Origin: SZUA-448 sp045593785
GTDB lineage: Bacteria; Bacillota; Clostridia; Lachnospirales; Lachnospiraceae
Direction of reading: 5' to 3'
Assembly: GCA_045593785.1 (NCBI GenBank)
Contig: JAZNXH010000051.1
Location: 1 to 15,680 of the forward strand
Length of the DNA: 15,680 nt
Positions 1 through 7,669 of this stretch are shown piece after piece (position 1 is the stretch's first letter; every line of letters begins with the position of its first letter). Position numbers and translations under genes: made by a program. A model generated the notes under the pieces. It was not told the DNA's origin. It was given only the letters and a program-made list of their open reading frames with translations, and made no database searches.

Positions 1-9
1 ATCTTTTAC

Positions 10-37
10 AGGGCGTGCAGTTGCACGCCCTATTTTT
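10..37 (+). terminator. Rho-independent terminator, plus-strand oriented
   Basis: A perfect GC-rich inverted repeat (left arm 10-18, right arm 23-31, four-base loop) is followed by ATTTTT at 32-37, the layout of an intrinsic terminator for plus-strand transcription. On the minus strand the bases after the hairpin are GTAAAAGAT, with no U-tract, so it is not an obvious terminator for thiI, which ends at 44. It suggests a convergent plus-strand gene just left of the window. It could still act as a 3' stabilising hairpin for the thiI message. Confidence 0.6.
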
Positions 38-43
38 GAAGGA

Positions 44-1222
44 TTATTTCACCATAATTACTTCTACTTCTGCAATCGCGCGTTCTACCATCTCATCAAT
101 CTTCTCTGCCAACTTCTCTTCCGAACGTTCAATCACATGCAGCAACGGTTTCGTTACCGGATGCTTTGCCACGAAAGTTGTACAGCAGTCTTCATATGGC
201 AAAATCGAGGTCTCGTAAGTTCCGATTCTCTCAGAAATTTCTACAATCTCCTGTTTGTCAAATCCAATCAAAGGACGATATACCGGAAGCGTACATACTG
301 CATTGGTCGCCATGAGACTCTGCATTGTCTGACTCGCAACCTGACCGATACTCTCACCGGTGACCAGTGCCATGCAGTCACCTCTCTTGGCAAGTGTTTC
401 CGCAATCCGCATCATATAACGGCGCATGATGATTGTCAGTTCTTCATGCGGACAGGTCTCGTAGATATACAACTGTATTTCTGTAAAATTCACAACATTC
501 AACTTAATCGGACCGGTATAAGCGGAAATGATTTTTGCAAGATCAACCACTTTCTGCTGCGCACGATCACTGGTATACGGCGGCGCATGGAAATACGTTG
601 CTTCCAGCGTAACACCGCGCTTCGATATCATCCAGCCGGCTACCGGACTATCAATACCGCCGGACAAGAGTAACATTGCTTTACCGTTCGAACCGACCGG
701 CATACCGCAAGGACCCGGAATTACTTCGGAATACACATAACCCTTGCTTCTTACTTCAACCGTAATTCTTACTTCAGGCTGATGCACATCCACCTTCATC
801 TCCGGGAAACGGTTCAAGAGGTAGGCCCCCATCTTGATACAGATGTCCGGAGACTCGATCGGATAATGTTTGTCTGCACGTTTTGCCTCCACCTTAAAAC
901 TGAAATTGCGGTTCGCATAACGCTTTTCCACATAATCGCCCACCTTCAGCTTCAAGTTCTCCCATTCGATGTCCTCAATCACAACAACCGGACAGATTCC
1001 GGCAATGCCAAATACTTTCTTTAATGCTTCAATCGTATCCTCATAATCATATCCTTCCGGGCACTCTACAAACACTCTGCCTTGTTCCTTCGAAATCACA
1101 TACCCCGGCATCAGTACATCTAAGGCCTTGCGGATATTTTCTTTTAATATATTTTCGAACACATAACGGTTCTTTCCTTTGATACCAATCTCGGAATACT
1201 TAATCAAAAATGCGCGGTACAT
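44..1222 (-). CDS. thiI: tRNA 4-thiouridine synthase / sulfurtransferase ThiI (no rhodanese domain)
   Basis: ThiI adenylates uridine 8 of tRNA and replaces the oxygen with sulfur to make 4-thiouridine; in some bacteria it also passes sulfur to ThiS for thiamine thiazole. The 392-residue protein has an N-terminal ferredoxin-like/THUMP region (about 1-165) with RNA-binding character and a PP-loop ATP pyrophosphatase domain with SGGIDSP at 187-193. A conserved YEDCCT segment at 343-348 carries the cysteine expected to accept or transfer the persulfide. It ends near residue 392, so it lacks the C-terminal rhodanese domain of the roughly 480-residue E. coli enzyme and resembles the short Bacillus type. 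The start ATG has an excellent AGGAGG five bases upstream. The cysteine desulfurase gene lies immediately upstream with a 37-base gap, so the two are probably co-transcribed and the desulfurase is probably the sulfur donor. Confidence 0.95.
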   Translation of the reverse strand: MYRAFLIKYSEIGIKGKNRYVFENILKENIRKALDVLMPGYVISKEQGRVFVECPEGYDYEDTIEALKKVFGIAGICPVVVIEDIEWENLKLKVGDYVEKRYANRNFSFKVEAKRADKHYPIESPDICIKMGAYLLNRFPEMKVDVHQPEVRITVEVRSKGYVYSEVIPGPCGMPVGSNGKAMLLLSGGIDSPVAGWMISKRGVTLEATYFHAPPYTSDRAQQKVVDLAKIISAYTGPIKLNVVNFTEIQLYIYETCPHEELTIIMRRYMMRIAETLAKRGDCMALVTGESIGQVASQTMQSLMATNAVCTLPVYRPLIGFDKQEIVEISERIGTYETSILPYEDCCTTFVAKHPVTKPLLHVIERSEEKLAEKIDEMVERAIAEVEVIMVK

Positions 1223-1259
1223 ATTTTCCTCCTATGAGAATGATTTTCTTTTCCAAACC

Positions 1260-2510
1260 TTAGCAACGCTTCAAAGTCCGTCTCAGCTGTGGCAGTAATT
1301 GTGCCGTCATCTCAGCTGCGTACGCAATTTCTTCCTGCATCGTCTCTACCGAAAAACTAAAGCGAAGTGTCGAATCCAGCAAATCCTTTGCCACCCCGAT
1401 TGCCTGCAGCGTTCCGCTAAGTGCAGGATGATTTGAAGAACAGGCAGAACCGGAAGAAACATACACTCCTTTGTCTTCCAGAGCATGTAACAACACCTCA
1501 CTTCTGACACCGTCAAAGCTGACACTCAATACATGTGGTGCCGTTTTCTCCACTGCAGTACGGATTACATCCGTATCTTCTGCAGTCATACCTTCTGTCA
1601 TAATGCGTGTACGCCGGTCTTTGATATACGCCGTCTCTTCTTCATTGAACACGGCATTCACGTTCACACCCTCCAGCTGCAACATGCGCCTGATTAACTC
1701 TTGTTTACATTCTTTCAGATGTGACAGATTACGGTCGAAATTCTGATACATCCACTCAGTCGCTGCTCCAAATCCGGCAATTGCCGGAACATTTTCTGTC
1801 CCGGAGCGCATATCGTGTTGCTGCCCACCACCGTAAAGCAAAGGCTTTACTTTAACTTTATCCCTTACAAACAAAGCTCCGGAGCCCTTCGGCCCATGTA
1901 TCTTATGTCCGCTGACCGACATCAGGTCAATTCCTTCGCGTTTCGGATAAATACGGTATTTCCCGAATGCCTGAATTGCATCGACATGTAATAACACATC
2001 TGTTTTTTTCTCTTTGATTGCTTTGGAGATAGCTGCAATATCCTGTACTGCTCCCACCTCGTTATTCACATACATAATTGATACCAGAATCGTCTCATCA
2101 CAAATCTCGGACAACAGTTCATCTATACAGATATGCCCCATCGCATCCACATTGATATAACTGATGCGAAAACCTTGCGTTGCAAGAAATTCTAACGGCT
2201 GATATACCGAAGCATGCTCGAATCTTGTCGATATAATGTGCATCCCGGCGCGCTTATTCGCCATTGCTGCGCCAATGAGTGCAAGATTGTTCGATTCGGT
2301 CCCGCCGGAAGTCAGGATAATCTCCTTCTCCTGTACCTTCCATTCTTTCGCAAGTACTGCTGTCGTGCTACGGATATACTTCTCCGCCTCGACGCCTTTC
2401 CTATGGCGGGAAGACGGATTGCCGTAATTCACATCCAGCGCCTCTATCATTTTCTCTTTTGCAGCCGGACAAATCTTCGTTGTCGCCGCATGATCCATAT
2501 ATGCTTCCAC
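1260..2510 (-). CDS. NifS/IscS-type cysteine desulfurase, likely ThiI partner
   Basis: A PLP enzyme that removes sulfur from cysteine as a protein persulfide, giving alanine. Visible class V aminotransferase motifs are YMDHAATT at 4-11, TSGGTESNN at 67-75, HVDAIQAFGK at 175-184, SGHKIHGPKG at 200-209 with the PLP lysine at about 203, and RSGTEN at 235-240. The active-site loop SSGSACSS places the catalytic cysteine at 357. At 416 residues it is longer than the usual 380-400, because of about 30 charged extra residues near 289-322. The start is taken as GTG at 2510, since AGGAG lies six bases upstream; an in-frame ATG four codons later is possible but badly spaced. Adjacency to a rhodanese-less thiI matches the nifZ-thiI pair of B. 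subtilis and argues for a dedicated tRNA-thiolation donor rather than the general IscS/SufS. Gene name left open because several NifS paralogues look alike. Confidence 0.92.
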   Translation of the reverse strand: MEAYMDHAATTKICPAAKEKMIEALDVNYGNPSSRHRKGVEAEKYIRSTTAVLAKEWKVQEKEIILTSGGTESNNLALIGAAMANKRAGMHIISTRFEHASVYQPLEFLATQGFRISYINVDAMGHICIDELLSEICDETILVSIMYVNNEVGAVQDIAAISKAIKEKKTDVLLHVDAIQAFGKYRIYPKREGIDLMSVSGHKIHGPKGSGALFVRDKVKVKPLLYGGGQQHDMRSGTENVPAIAGFGAATEWMYQNFDRNLSHLKECKQELIRRMLQLEGVNVNAVFNEEETAYIKDRRTRIMTEGMTAEDTDVIRTAVEKTAPHVLSVSFDGVRSEVLLHALEDKGVYVSSGSACSSNHPALSGTLQAIGVAKDLLDSTLRFSFSVETMQEEIAYAAEMTAQLLPQLRRTLKRC

Positions 2511-2516
2511 TGAGTT

Positions 2517-2521
2517 CTCCT
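2517..2521 (-). promoter_or_regulatory. Ribosome binding site selecting the GTG start of the cysteine desulfurase
   Basis: AGGAG on the minus strand lies six bases from GTG at 2510-2508 and 18 bases from the first in-frame ATG. The spacing favours GTG as initiator. Confidence 0.65.
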
Positions 2522-2606
2522 ATTGTCTTCACATCTGATACTTCTATCCATTTATGTTCACCGTTGCCAGTACCAAATGAAAAACTCCTGACAACCTTCT
2601 TGCAAA

Positions 2607-3344
2607 CTATTTTTCAAGTTCAAACATAATAACCGAAAGAATGCATAACCCCGCTGTCTCTGTCCTCAAGATACGTTTCCCGAGTGTAATCGGATGGATA
2701 CCCTCCTTTGCAGCCAATGCAATCTCATCTTCCTCGAAGCCGCCTTCGGGACCGATAAAGATGCCAACCGTCTTCTTTCCATGCAGACCACGGATTCGCT
2801 CCCTTGCCTCGTCCATGCCTTCTGCCAGCTCGTAAGGAATCAGTGCCTCATCCAATGTTGTTGCCTGTTTCACTGCCTCTGCAAACTTCACCGCCTCGCG
2901 CACCTTCGGAATAATACCGCGACCACTCTGCTTTGCTGCTGCTTCTGCAATCGCCTGCCAGCGTTCCAGCTTCTTCTGTTCCTTTTTCTTGTCTTCGAGT
3001 TTCACTACAGTACGCTTTGTCAACACCGGAATAATCTCACTGACCCCCAGTTCCACTGCTTTCTGTATAATCAGTTCCATCTTATCTTTTTTCGGAAGCC
3101 CTTGAAACAGCAATAGACGGACGCTTAATTCTGCTTCCGTCTTCTTTGCGTCCAGAATCCTGGCAAGGACTTCATCGGAGATTTTATCAATCTCACAATG
3201 ATATTCCATACCGCTTCCGTCCAATATCATAATTTCTTCTCCGGGATGCATGCGAAGAACATTTTTGATATGGTTCACATCACCACCGGTAATCCGGACT
3301 GTGTCCGCAGACACTGCTTCCGGTTCTACATAGAAATGATACAT
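2607..3344 (-). CDS. rsmE: 16S rRNA (uracil1498-N3)-methyltransferase RsmE
   Basis: RsmE methylates N3 of U1498 in 16S rRNA within the assembled 30S subunit, using S-adenosylmethionine. The 245-residue length is typical. An N-terminal PUA-like RNA-binding part (about 1-70) starts MYHFYVEPE and includes HIKNVLRM. It is followed by a SPOUT methyltransferase domain with the knot signatures IGPEGGFEEDE (197-207) and LGKRILRTETAGL (221-233), which form the SAM pocket. The start ATG has GAAAGG about nine bases upstream. It follows prmA by 34 bases with no terminator, so it is very likely co-transcribed with it. The prmA-rsmE pairing after dnaJ is conserved across Firmicutes. No terminator was recognised after its stop codon. 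Confidence 0.95.
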   Translation of the reverse strand: MYHFYVEPEAVSADTVRITGGDVNHIKNVLRMHPGEEIMILDGSGMEYHCEIDKISDEVLARILDAKKTEAELSVRLLLFQGLPKKDKMELIIQKAVELGVSEIIPVLTKRTVVKLEDKKKEQKKLERWQAIAEAAAKQSGRGIIPKVREAVKFAEAVKQATTLDEALIPYELAEGMDEARERIRGLHGKKTVGIFIGPEGGFEEDEIALAAKEGIHPITLGKRILRTETAGLCILSVIMFELEK

Positions 3345-3378
3345 CCTTGATACCTTTCTTTTGTGTCTTGGATTTATC

Positions 3379-4389
3379 TTATTTTTTCACACATACGATA
3401 GACACCCAGTCACCCATACGTGTCACATCAATTATCTGGAACCCGTTTGCACAAAGGGCTTTTGTTACTGCACTTTCCTTCTCCTTGATGATACCGGAAC
3501 TGATAAATACAGCATCTTTCTTCATGCATTCGCCGATCACTGCAGATAATGGAATAATGATGTCTGCCAGAATATTTGCTACGACCAGATCATAACGCTC
3601 CAAACCAACCTTCTCACGCAGCTCTCGGGATTCAATCAGATTACCGGTGATGAAATCAATCACTTCCGGATTCTGCTCCCAGTTCCCTGCATAATACTCC
3701 GGCTCTGTCATATCCGAACGTGCCGGAAGCCGGTTCACTTCTGCATTCTCCTGCGATATCTTCACCGCATTCTCATCCACATCGACACCAATGGTGTAGC
3801 CGGAGCCGATTTTCTTTGCTAAAATCGATAAAATACCGCTTCCGCACCCCACATCCAGAACAGAGTCGCCCTTTTTCATACGTTCTTTCATGTTCAGAAT
3901 GCAAAGGCGGGTTGTCTCATGCGAGCCGGTACCAAATGCCGTACCCGGGTCAATCTCAATCACCAAATCGTTGCTGTGGGTGTCAGGCATCTTCTCCCAG
4001 GTAGGCTTAATCCAGATGCGGTCATCCACGCGGAACGGCTTGAAAAACTCTTTCCAGTTGTTAATCCAATCTTTATCCTCGGTCTCGCTGACCTGAATCG
4101 AAGCTTCTCCGATGTCGGTAAACTCCCGAAGTTCTTCCAGTGCTTCGTTAATCTCTGACAGCTTGCTTTCCACATCAATATCCGGATCAAGATAGAAGCT
4201 TACCACTGCTTCTCCGTCATCTTCACCAAGTTCCGGCAGAATATCAATAAACATTCTTGCCTTCTCTTCCTCTGTCAAAGGAACCTTATCTTCAATCTCG
4301 ATTCCTTCTACTCCAAGTTCTGCAAGCGTACAGCTCACCAGATCTTCCGCCTCTACGGTTGTCTTCAGCGACATCTTTATCCACTTCAT
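3379..4389 (-). CDS. prmA: Ribosomal protein L11 methyltransferase PrmA
   Basis: PrmA trimethylates lysines and the N-terminus of ribosomal protein L11 with S-adenosylmethionine. The start is set at ATG 4389, giving MKWIKMSLKTT, the usual PrmA N-terminus; a longer reading from TTG at 4416 has no reason to be preferred, and AAAGG sits nine bases before the ATG. The 336-residue product is slightly long for the family. The N-terminal substrate-recognition domain covers about 1-110. A class I methyltransferase domain follows, with DPGTAFGTGSHETT at 147-160, motif I VLDVGCGSGILSI at 177-189, the acidic ribose-binding stretch GVDVDENAV at 201-209, and the catalytic-loop motif VVANILADI at 269-277. 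An acidic, variable segment near 223-262 explains the extra length. It lies between dnaJ and rsmE on the same strand, with no terminator seen on either side. Confidence 0.95.
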   Translation of the reverse strand: MKWIKMSLKTTVEAEDLVSCTLAELGVEGIEIEDKVPLTEEEKARMFIDILPELGEDDGEAVVSFYLDPDIDVESKLSEINEALEELREFTDIGEASIQVSETEDKDWINNWKEFFKPFRVDDRIWIKPTWEKMPDTHSNDLVIEIDPGTAFGTGSHETTRLCILNMKERMKKGDSVLDVGCGSGILSILAKKIGSGYTIGVDVDENAVKISQENAEVNRLPARSDMTEPEYYAGNWEQNPEVIDFITGNLIESRELREKVGLERYDLVVANILADIIIPLSAVIGECMKKDAVFISSGIIKEKESAVTKALCANGFQIIDVTRMGDWVSIVCVKK

Positions 4390-4454
4390 GACTCTATACC
4401 TTTCAACTACCTGCAACGCATTGTCTGCAGCAAAATATCATAATCGGGCCGAAA

Positions 4455-5594
4455 TTATTGCCAGAATTTCTTCTTACTCTTAGAACCTGAACTTCCTGTT
4501 CCGTCCGGCTTAAAGTCCGAGTCTGCTTCCTCGAACTGCTTCAAAAGATCCTTTTGCTCACTTGTCAGCTTCGTCGGAACCTGTACCACCAAGGTGACAT
4601 AATGGTCACCACGGTTGTTCTTATTACCCTGAATCGGAACACCTTTGCCACGCAGGCGTACACGGGTATCCGTCTGGGTTCCCGCCTTCACTTCGTAGAG
4701 AACGTCACCATCTACTGTTGAAATGCGCACATCACCACCAAGTGCCGCACGTGCAAATGAAATCGGTGCAGTCGAATAAATATCATAGTCCTGACGCTGG
4801 AAAATCGGATGACGGGACACCGTTACTTCTACCAGAAGATCCCCACGTTCACCGCCGTTGCTTCCCGGTTCACCCTTACCGCGCAGACGGATTGCCTGAC
4901 CGTTATCAATACCGGCAGGAATCGTAAGCTGTAACTTTTTCTTCTTGGTTACATATCCGCTTCCGTAACATCCGGTACATTTTTCTTTTATTACTTTACC
5001 GCTTCCGCGACACTCCGGACAGGTCTGAACGTTACGTACCATACCAAACAGTGACTGTGTCGTAAAAGTAACCTGTCCATGACCTCCGCACTTACCGCAA
5101 GTTTCTACTGCGCTGCCCGGCTTTGCACCACTTCCGTGGCAAATCTCACACTCGTCCTTCAGATTCAGCTCCAGTTCTTTTTCCGTTCCGAATACTGCCT
5201 CATCAAATGTAATGCGGATACCGGCACGCACATTGCTCCCGCGCATCGGTCCGTTCGAAGCACTTCTTCTGCGACCGCCGCCGAACAAATCTCCAAACAA
5301 GTCTCCAAATATATCACCCATATCCATGCCGGAGAAGTCAAATCCACCAGCTCCGCCACCGCCTTGTTCAAAAGCAGCATGACCAAACTGATCATATTGT
5401 CTTCTCTTATCCGGGTCACTTAACACACCATATGCTTCCGAAGCCTCTTTGAACTTTGCTTCTGCTTCCTTATCTCCGGGGTTCATATCCGGATGATACT
5501 TCTTTGCCAGCACACGATATGCTTTTTTCAATTCATCATCCGAAGCGCCCTTTTGTACTCCGAGCACCTCATAGTAATCTCTTTTATCTGCCAT
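4455..5594 (-). CDS. dnaJ: Molecular chaperone DnaJ (Hsp40)
   Basis: DnaJ delivers unfolded clients to DnaK and stimulates its ATPase. The J domain (about 5-70) carries the essential HPD at 34-36. A Gly/Phe-rich linker with FGDLF repeats runs about 77-108. Four CxxCxGxG zinc-finger repeats start near 149 (CEICHGSG), 166 (CGKCGGHG), 192 (CPECRGSG) and 206 (CTGCYGSG), so this is a complete type I DnaJ. The C-terminal beta-sandwich client-binding domains follow, and the tail ends KSKKKFWQ. The start is put at ATG 5594 because GGTGAT, a match to the 16S tail, lies five bases upstream; a TTG two codons earlier overlaps that site and is unlikely. The 379-residue length is normal. It is separated from dnaK by 184 bases holding a strong hairpin and a candidate promoter, so its level may differ from DnaK. 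Confidence 0.97.
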   Translation of the reverse strand: MADKRDYYEVLGVQKGASDDELKKAYRVLAKKYHPDMNPGDKEAEAKFKEASEAYGVLSDPDKRRQYDQFGHAAFEQGGGGAGGFDFSGMDMGDIFGDLFGDLFGGGRRRSASNGPMRGSNVRAGIRITFDEAVFGTEKELELNLKDECEICHGSGAKPGSAVETCGKCGGHGQVTFTTQSLFGMVRNVQTCPECRGSGKVIKEKCTGCYGSGYVTKKKKLQLTIPAGIDNGQAIRLRGKGEPGSNGGERGDLLVEVTVSRHPIFQRQDYDIYSTAPISFARAALGGDVRISTVDGDVLYEVKAGTQTDTRVRLRGKGVPIQGNKNNRGDHYVTLVVQVPTKLTSEQKDLLKQFEEADSDFKPDGTGSSGSKSKKKFWQ

Positions 5595-5599
5595 ATCCA

Positions 5600-5605
5600 A
5601 TCACC
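5600..5605 (-). promoter_or_regulatory. Ribosome binding site fixing the dnaJ start
   Basis: GGTGAT on the minus strand matches the 3' extension of the anti-Shine-Dalgarno complement and lies five bases from ATG 5594. It supports MADKRDYYEVLG as the N-terminus. Confidence 0.5.
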
Positions 5606-5648
5606 CATATGCTTTGTCGTTCCGATGCCAAAACACAGAACGGAACTA

Positions 5649-5677
5649 ATCATACATAATTTTATGCAGGAACGCAA
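5649..5677 (-). promoter_or_regulatory. Candidate internal sigma-A promoter for dnaJ
   Basis: On the minus strand TTGCGT (5677-5672) is followed after exactly 17 bases by TATGAT (5654-5649), five of six matches to the -10 consensus. The -35 is only half matched. The predicted start near 5642 would leave a leader of about 48 bases before dnaJ. It lies downstream of the dnaK-dnaJ hairpin, where a secondary promoter would be useful. No CIRCE sequence accompanies it, so it would be HrcA-independent. Confidence 0.35.
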
Positions 5678-5725
5678 GCACTCTGTGCAAGATTCCTCCC
5701 TTATAGACACATTTCATTTATTGTG

Positions 5726-5761
5726 GAATAACCGATACGGCAAACGCCGCATCGGTTATTC
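5726..5761 (-). terminator. Long hairpin after dnaK (partial terminator or mRNA processing/stability element)
   Basis: The arms 5726-5741 and 5746-5761 pair over 15 base pairs with a single A-C mismatch and a four-base loop. The hairpin begins 17 bases after the dnaK stop. The minus-strand bases after it are CACAATAAATG, without a proper U-tract, so it is a poor textbook terminator. It could cause partial termination, protect the 3' end of a dnaK message, or be a processing site. Direction is assigned from its position behind dnaK. Confidence 0.5.
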
Positions 5762-5778
5762 TGTTTCGTAATATTGAA

Positions 5779-7638
5779 TTAAACTTCGCGATAGTCGCCG
5801 TCAACTACGTTGTCGTCGCCACCCATACCGCCTGCGCCTGCGTTCGGGTCCTGACCCGGTGCTGCGCCTGCAGCCTGTGCCTGCTCATAAACCTTAGCAA
5901 ACAATGCCTGTGCGCTGTTCATGAGTTTTTCCTTTGCAGCCTTAATGTCTGCAACTTCACCATCGCTCATCACTTCCGGATTTGCACGTTCTACCAAATC
6001 CTTCAGGGTCTTCAAGTCTGCTTCTACAGCAGCCTTATCTGCATCTGCAATCTTATCGCCAACCTCAGCCAATGCCTTCTCGGTCTGGAATACCATAGAG
6101 TCTGCATCGTTTCTGGTCTCAACTGCTTCTTTTCTCTTCTTATCCTGAGCTTCGTATTCAGCAGCTTCTCTTACCGCCTTATCGATGTCTGCATCGGAAA
6201 GGTTGGAACCTGCAGTAATGGTAATGTGCTGTTCTCTTCCGGTTCCAAGGTCCTTAGCGGATACATTAACGATACCGTTTGCATCAATGTCGAAGGTAAC
6301 TTCAATCTGCGGAACACCTCTACTTGCCGGCGGAATTCCATCCAGACGGAATTGTCCGAGGCTCTTATTGTCCTTCGCAAACTGTCTCTCACCCTGAACA
6401 ACGTTGATATCTACTGCGCTCTGATTGTCAGCTGCGGTGGAGAAAATCTGGCTCTTCTTGGTCGGGATTGTCGTATTTCTCTCGATCAGTCTGGTAGCTA
6501 CACCACCCATGGTCTCGATAGACAGGGACAGCGGAGTTACGTCAAGAAGAAGAATGTCGCCTGCACCTGCATCGCCTGCGAGCTTACCGCCCTGGATACA
6601 AGCACCGATTGCTACACACTCATCCGGATTCAATGCCTTGGACGGCTCATGTCCGGTTAACTGCTTTACTTTTTCCTGTACTGCCGGAACACGGGTAGAA
6701 CCACCAACAAGGAGTACCTTGCTGAGGTCAGAGGATACTACACCTGCATCACGCATTGCATTCTGCACCGGAGTAGCAGTTCTGTCAATCAGGTCGTGTA
6801 CCAGTTCTTCGAACTTTGCTCTGGACAGGGTCATATCGATGTGCTTCGGTCCATCCTGATTTGCGGTGATGAACGGAAGATTGATGTTGGTTGTCATAGC
6901 AGAAGAAAGTTCCTTCTTTGCCTTCTCAGCTGCTTCTACCAATCTCTGCTTTGCTCTGTTGTCAAGGGAAAGGTCAATGCCTTCTTCCTTCTTGAACTCT
7001 TCGATAATATATCTGGTAATACGCTCGTCAAAATCATCACCACCAAGACGGTTGTCGCCGGAAGTAGCAAGTACTTCGATTACGCCGTCACCAATCTCGA
7101 TGATGGATACATCGAAGGTACCGCCGCCGAGGTCGTATACCATAATCTTCTGCTCTTTTTCATTGTCAAGACCATATGCAAGCGCTGCTGCGGTCGGCTC
7201 GTTGATGATACGCTTTACATCAAGGCCTGCAATCTTACCTGCATCCTTGGTTGCCTGTCTCTGTGCATCGTTGAAGTATGCCGGAACGGTGATAACTGCT
7301 TCGGTTACCTTCTCGCCGAGGTAGCTCTCTGCATCAGCCTTCATCTTCTGAAGAATCATAGCGGAGATTTCCTGCGGGGAATACTTCTTGTCGTCGATGG
7401 TTACTCTGTAATCGCTTCCCATGTGACGCTTAATGGAAGAGATCGTCTTGTCAGCGTTGGTTGCTGCCTGACGCTTTGCCGGCTCACCTACCAGACGCTC
7501 ACCGGTCTTCGTAAATGCTACAACCGATGATGTAGTTCTTGCACCTTCTGCGTTTGCGATAACAACCGGCTTTCCGCCTTCCATAACCGCTACACAGGAG
7601 TTCGTTGTTCCTAAGTCAATACCGATAATTTTACCCAT
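5779..7638 (-). CDS. dnaK: Molecular chaperone DnaK (Hsp70)
   Basis: The central ATP-driven chaperone: it binds exposed hydrophobic peptides, with DnaJ loading clients and GrpE exchanging nucleotide. The 619-residue protein has the nucleotide-binding domain with phosphate-1 motif GIDLGTTNSCVAV at 6-18, INEPTAAALAYGLD at 145-158, phosphate-2 motif VYDLGGGTFDVSII at 167-180, and adenosine motif VLLVGGSTRVPAV at 308-320. The interdomain linker DVTPLSLSIE starts at 366, followed by the substrate-binding beta domain, the helical lid and a Gly/Ala-rich disordered tail ending DNVVDGDYREV. Length and the compact N-terminal lobe fit the Gram-positive form. The ATG has AGGAGG eight bases upstream. It is third in the hrcA-grpE-dnaK operon, 31 bases after grpE, and should be repressed by HrcA at the CIRCE operator and induced by heat. 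Confidence 0.99.
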   Translation of the reverse strand: MGKIIGIDLGTTNSCVAVMEGGKPVVIANAEGARTTSSVVAFTKTGERLVGEPAKRQAATNADKTISSIKRHMGSDYRVTIDDKKYSPQEISAMILQKMKADAESYLGEKVTEAVITVPAYFNDAQRQATKDAGKIAGLDVKRIINEPTAAALAYGLDNEKEQKIMVYDLGGGTFDVSIIEIGDGVIEVLATSGDNRLGGDDFDERITRYIIEEFKKEEGIDLSLDNRAKQRLVEAAEKAKKELSSAMTTNINLPFITANQDGPKHIDMTLSRAKFEELVHDLIDRTATPVQNAMRDAGVVSSDLSKVLLVGGSTRVPAVQEKVKQLTGHEPSKALNPDECVAIGACIQGGKLAGDAGAGDILLLDVTPLSLSIETMGGVATRLIERNTTIPTKKSQIFSTAADNQSAVDINVVQGERQFAKDNKSLGQFRLDGIPPASRGVPQIEVTFDIDANGIVNVSAKDLGTGREQHITITAGSNLSDADIDKAVREAAEYEAQDKKRKEAVETRNDADSMVFQTEKALAEVGDKIADADKAAVEADLKTLKDLVERANPEVMSDGEVADIKAAKEKLMNSAQALFAKVYEQAQAAGAAPGQDPNAGAGGMGGDDNVVDGDYREV

Positions 7639-7669
7639 ATGATTTTCCTCCTATCAGGTTCGTTACTAA

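Noticed and set aside
2540..2575. Possible promoter TTGGTA with TAAATG before the cysteine desulfurase
   Set aside because: Spacing is 16 bases, but the -10 matches the consensus at only three positions; it is not distinguishable from chance.
2511..2606. Coding-like frame in the rsmE-desulfurase gap (reads FGTGNGEHKWIEVSDV on the minus strand)
   Set aside because: It has no ATG start, begins after a stop overlapping the rsmE end and continues out of frame into the desulfurase gene. About 20 plausible residues can arise by chance.
4390..4454. Terminator between dnaJ and prmA
   Set aside because: Only a five-base CTGCA/TGCAG pairing and weak AT symmetry are present, with no U-tract.
5670..5684. 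GCAC-AGA-GTGC palindrome before dnaJ as a second CIRCE
   Set aside because: It lacks the nine-base spacer and the outer TTA/TAA bases of CIRCE.
6796..7530. A 244-codon plus-strand open frame inside dnaK
   Set aside because: It lies wholly antisense to the strongly conserved dnaK, resembles no known family and is explained by dnaK codon bias.
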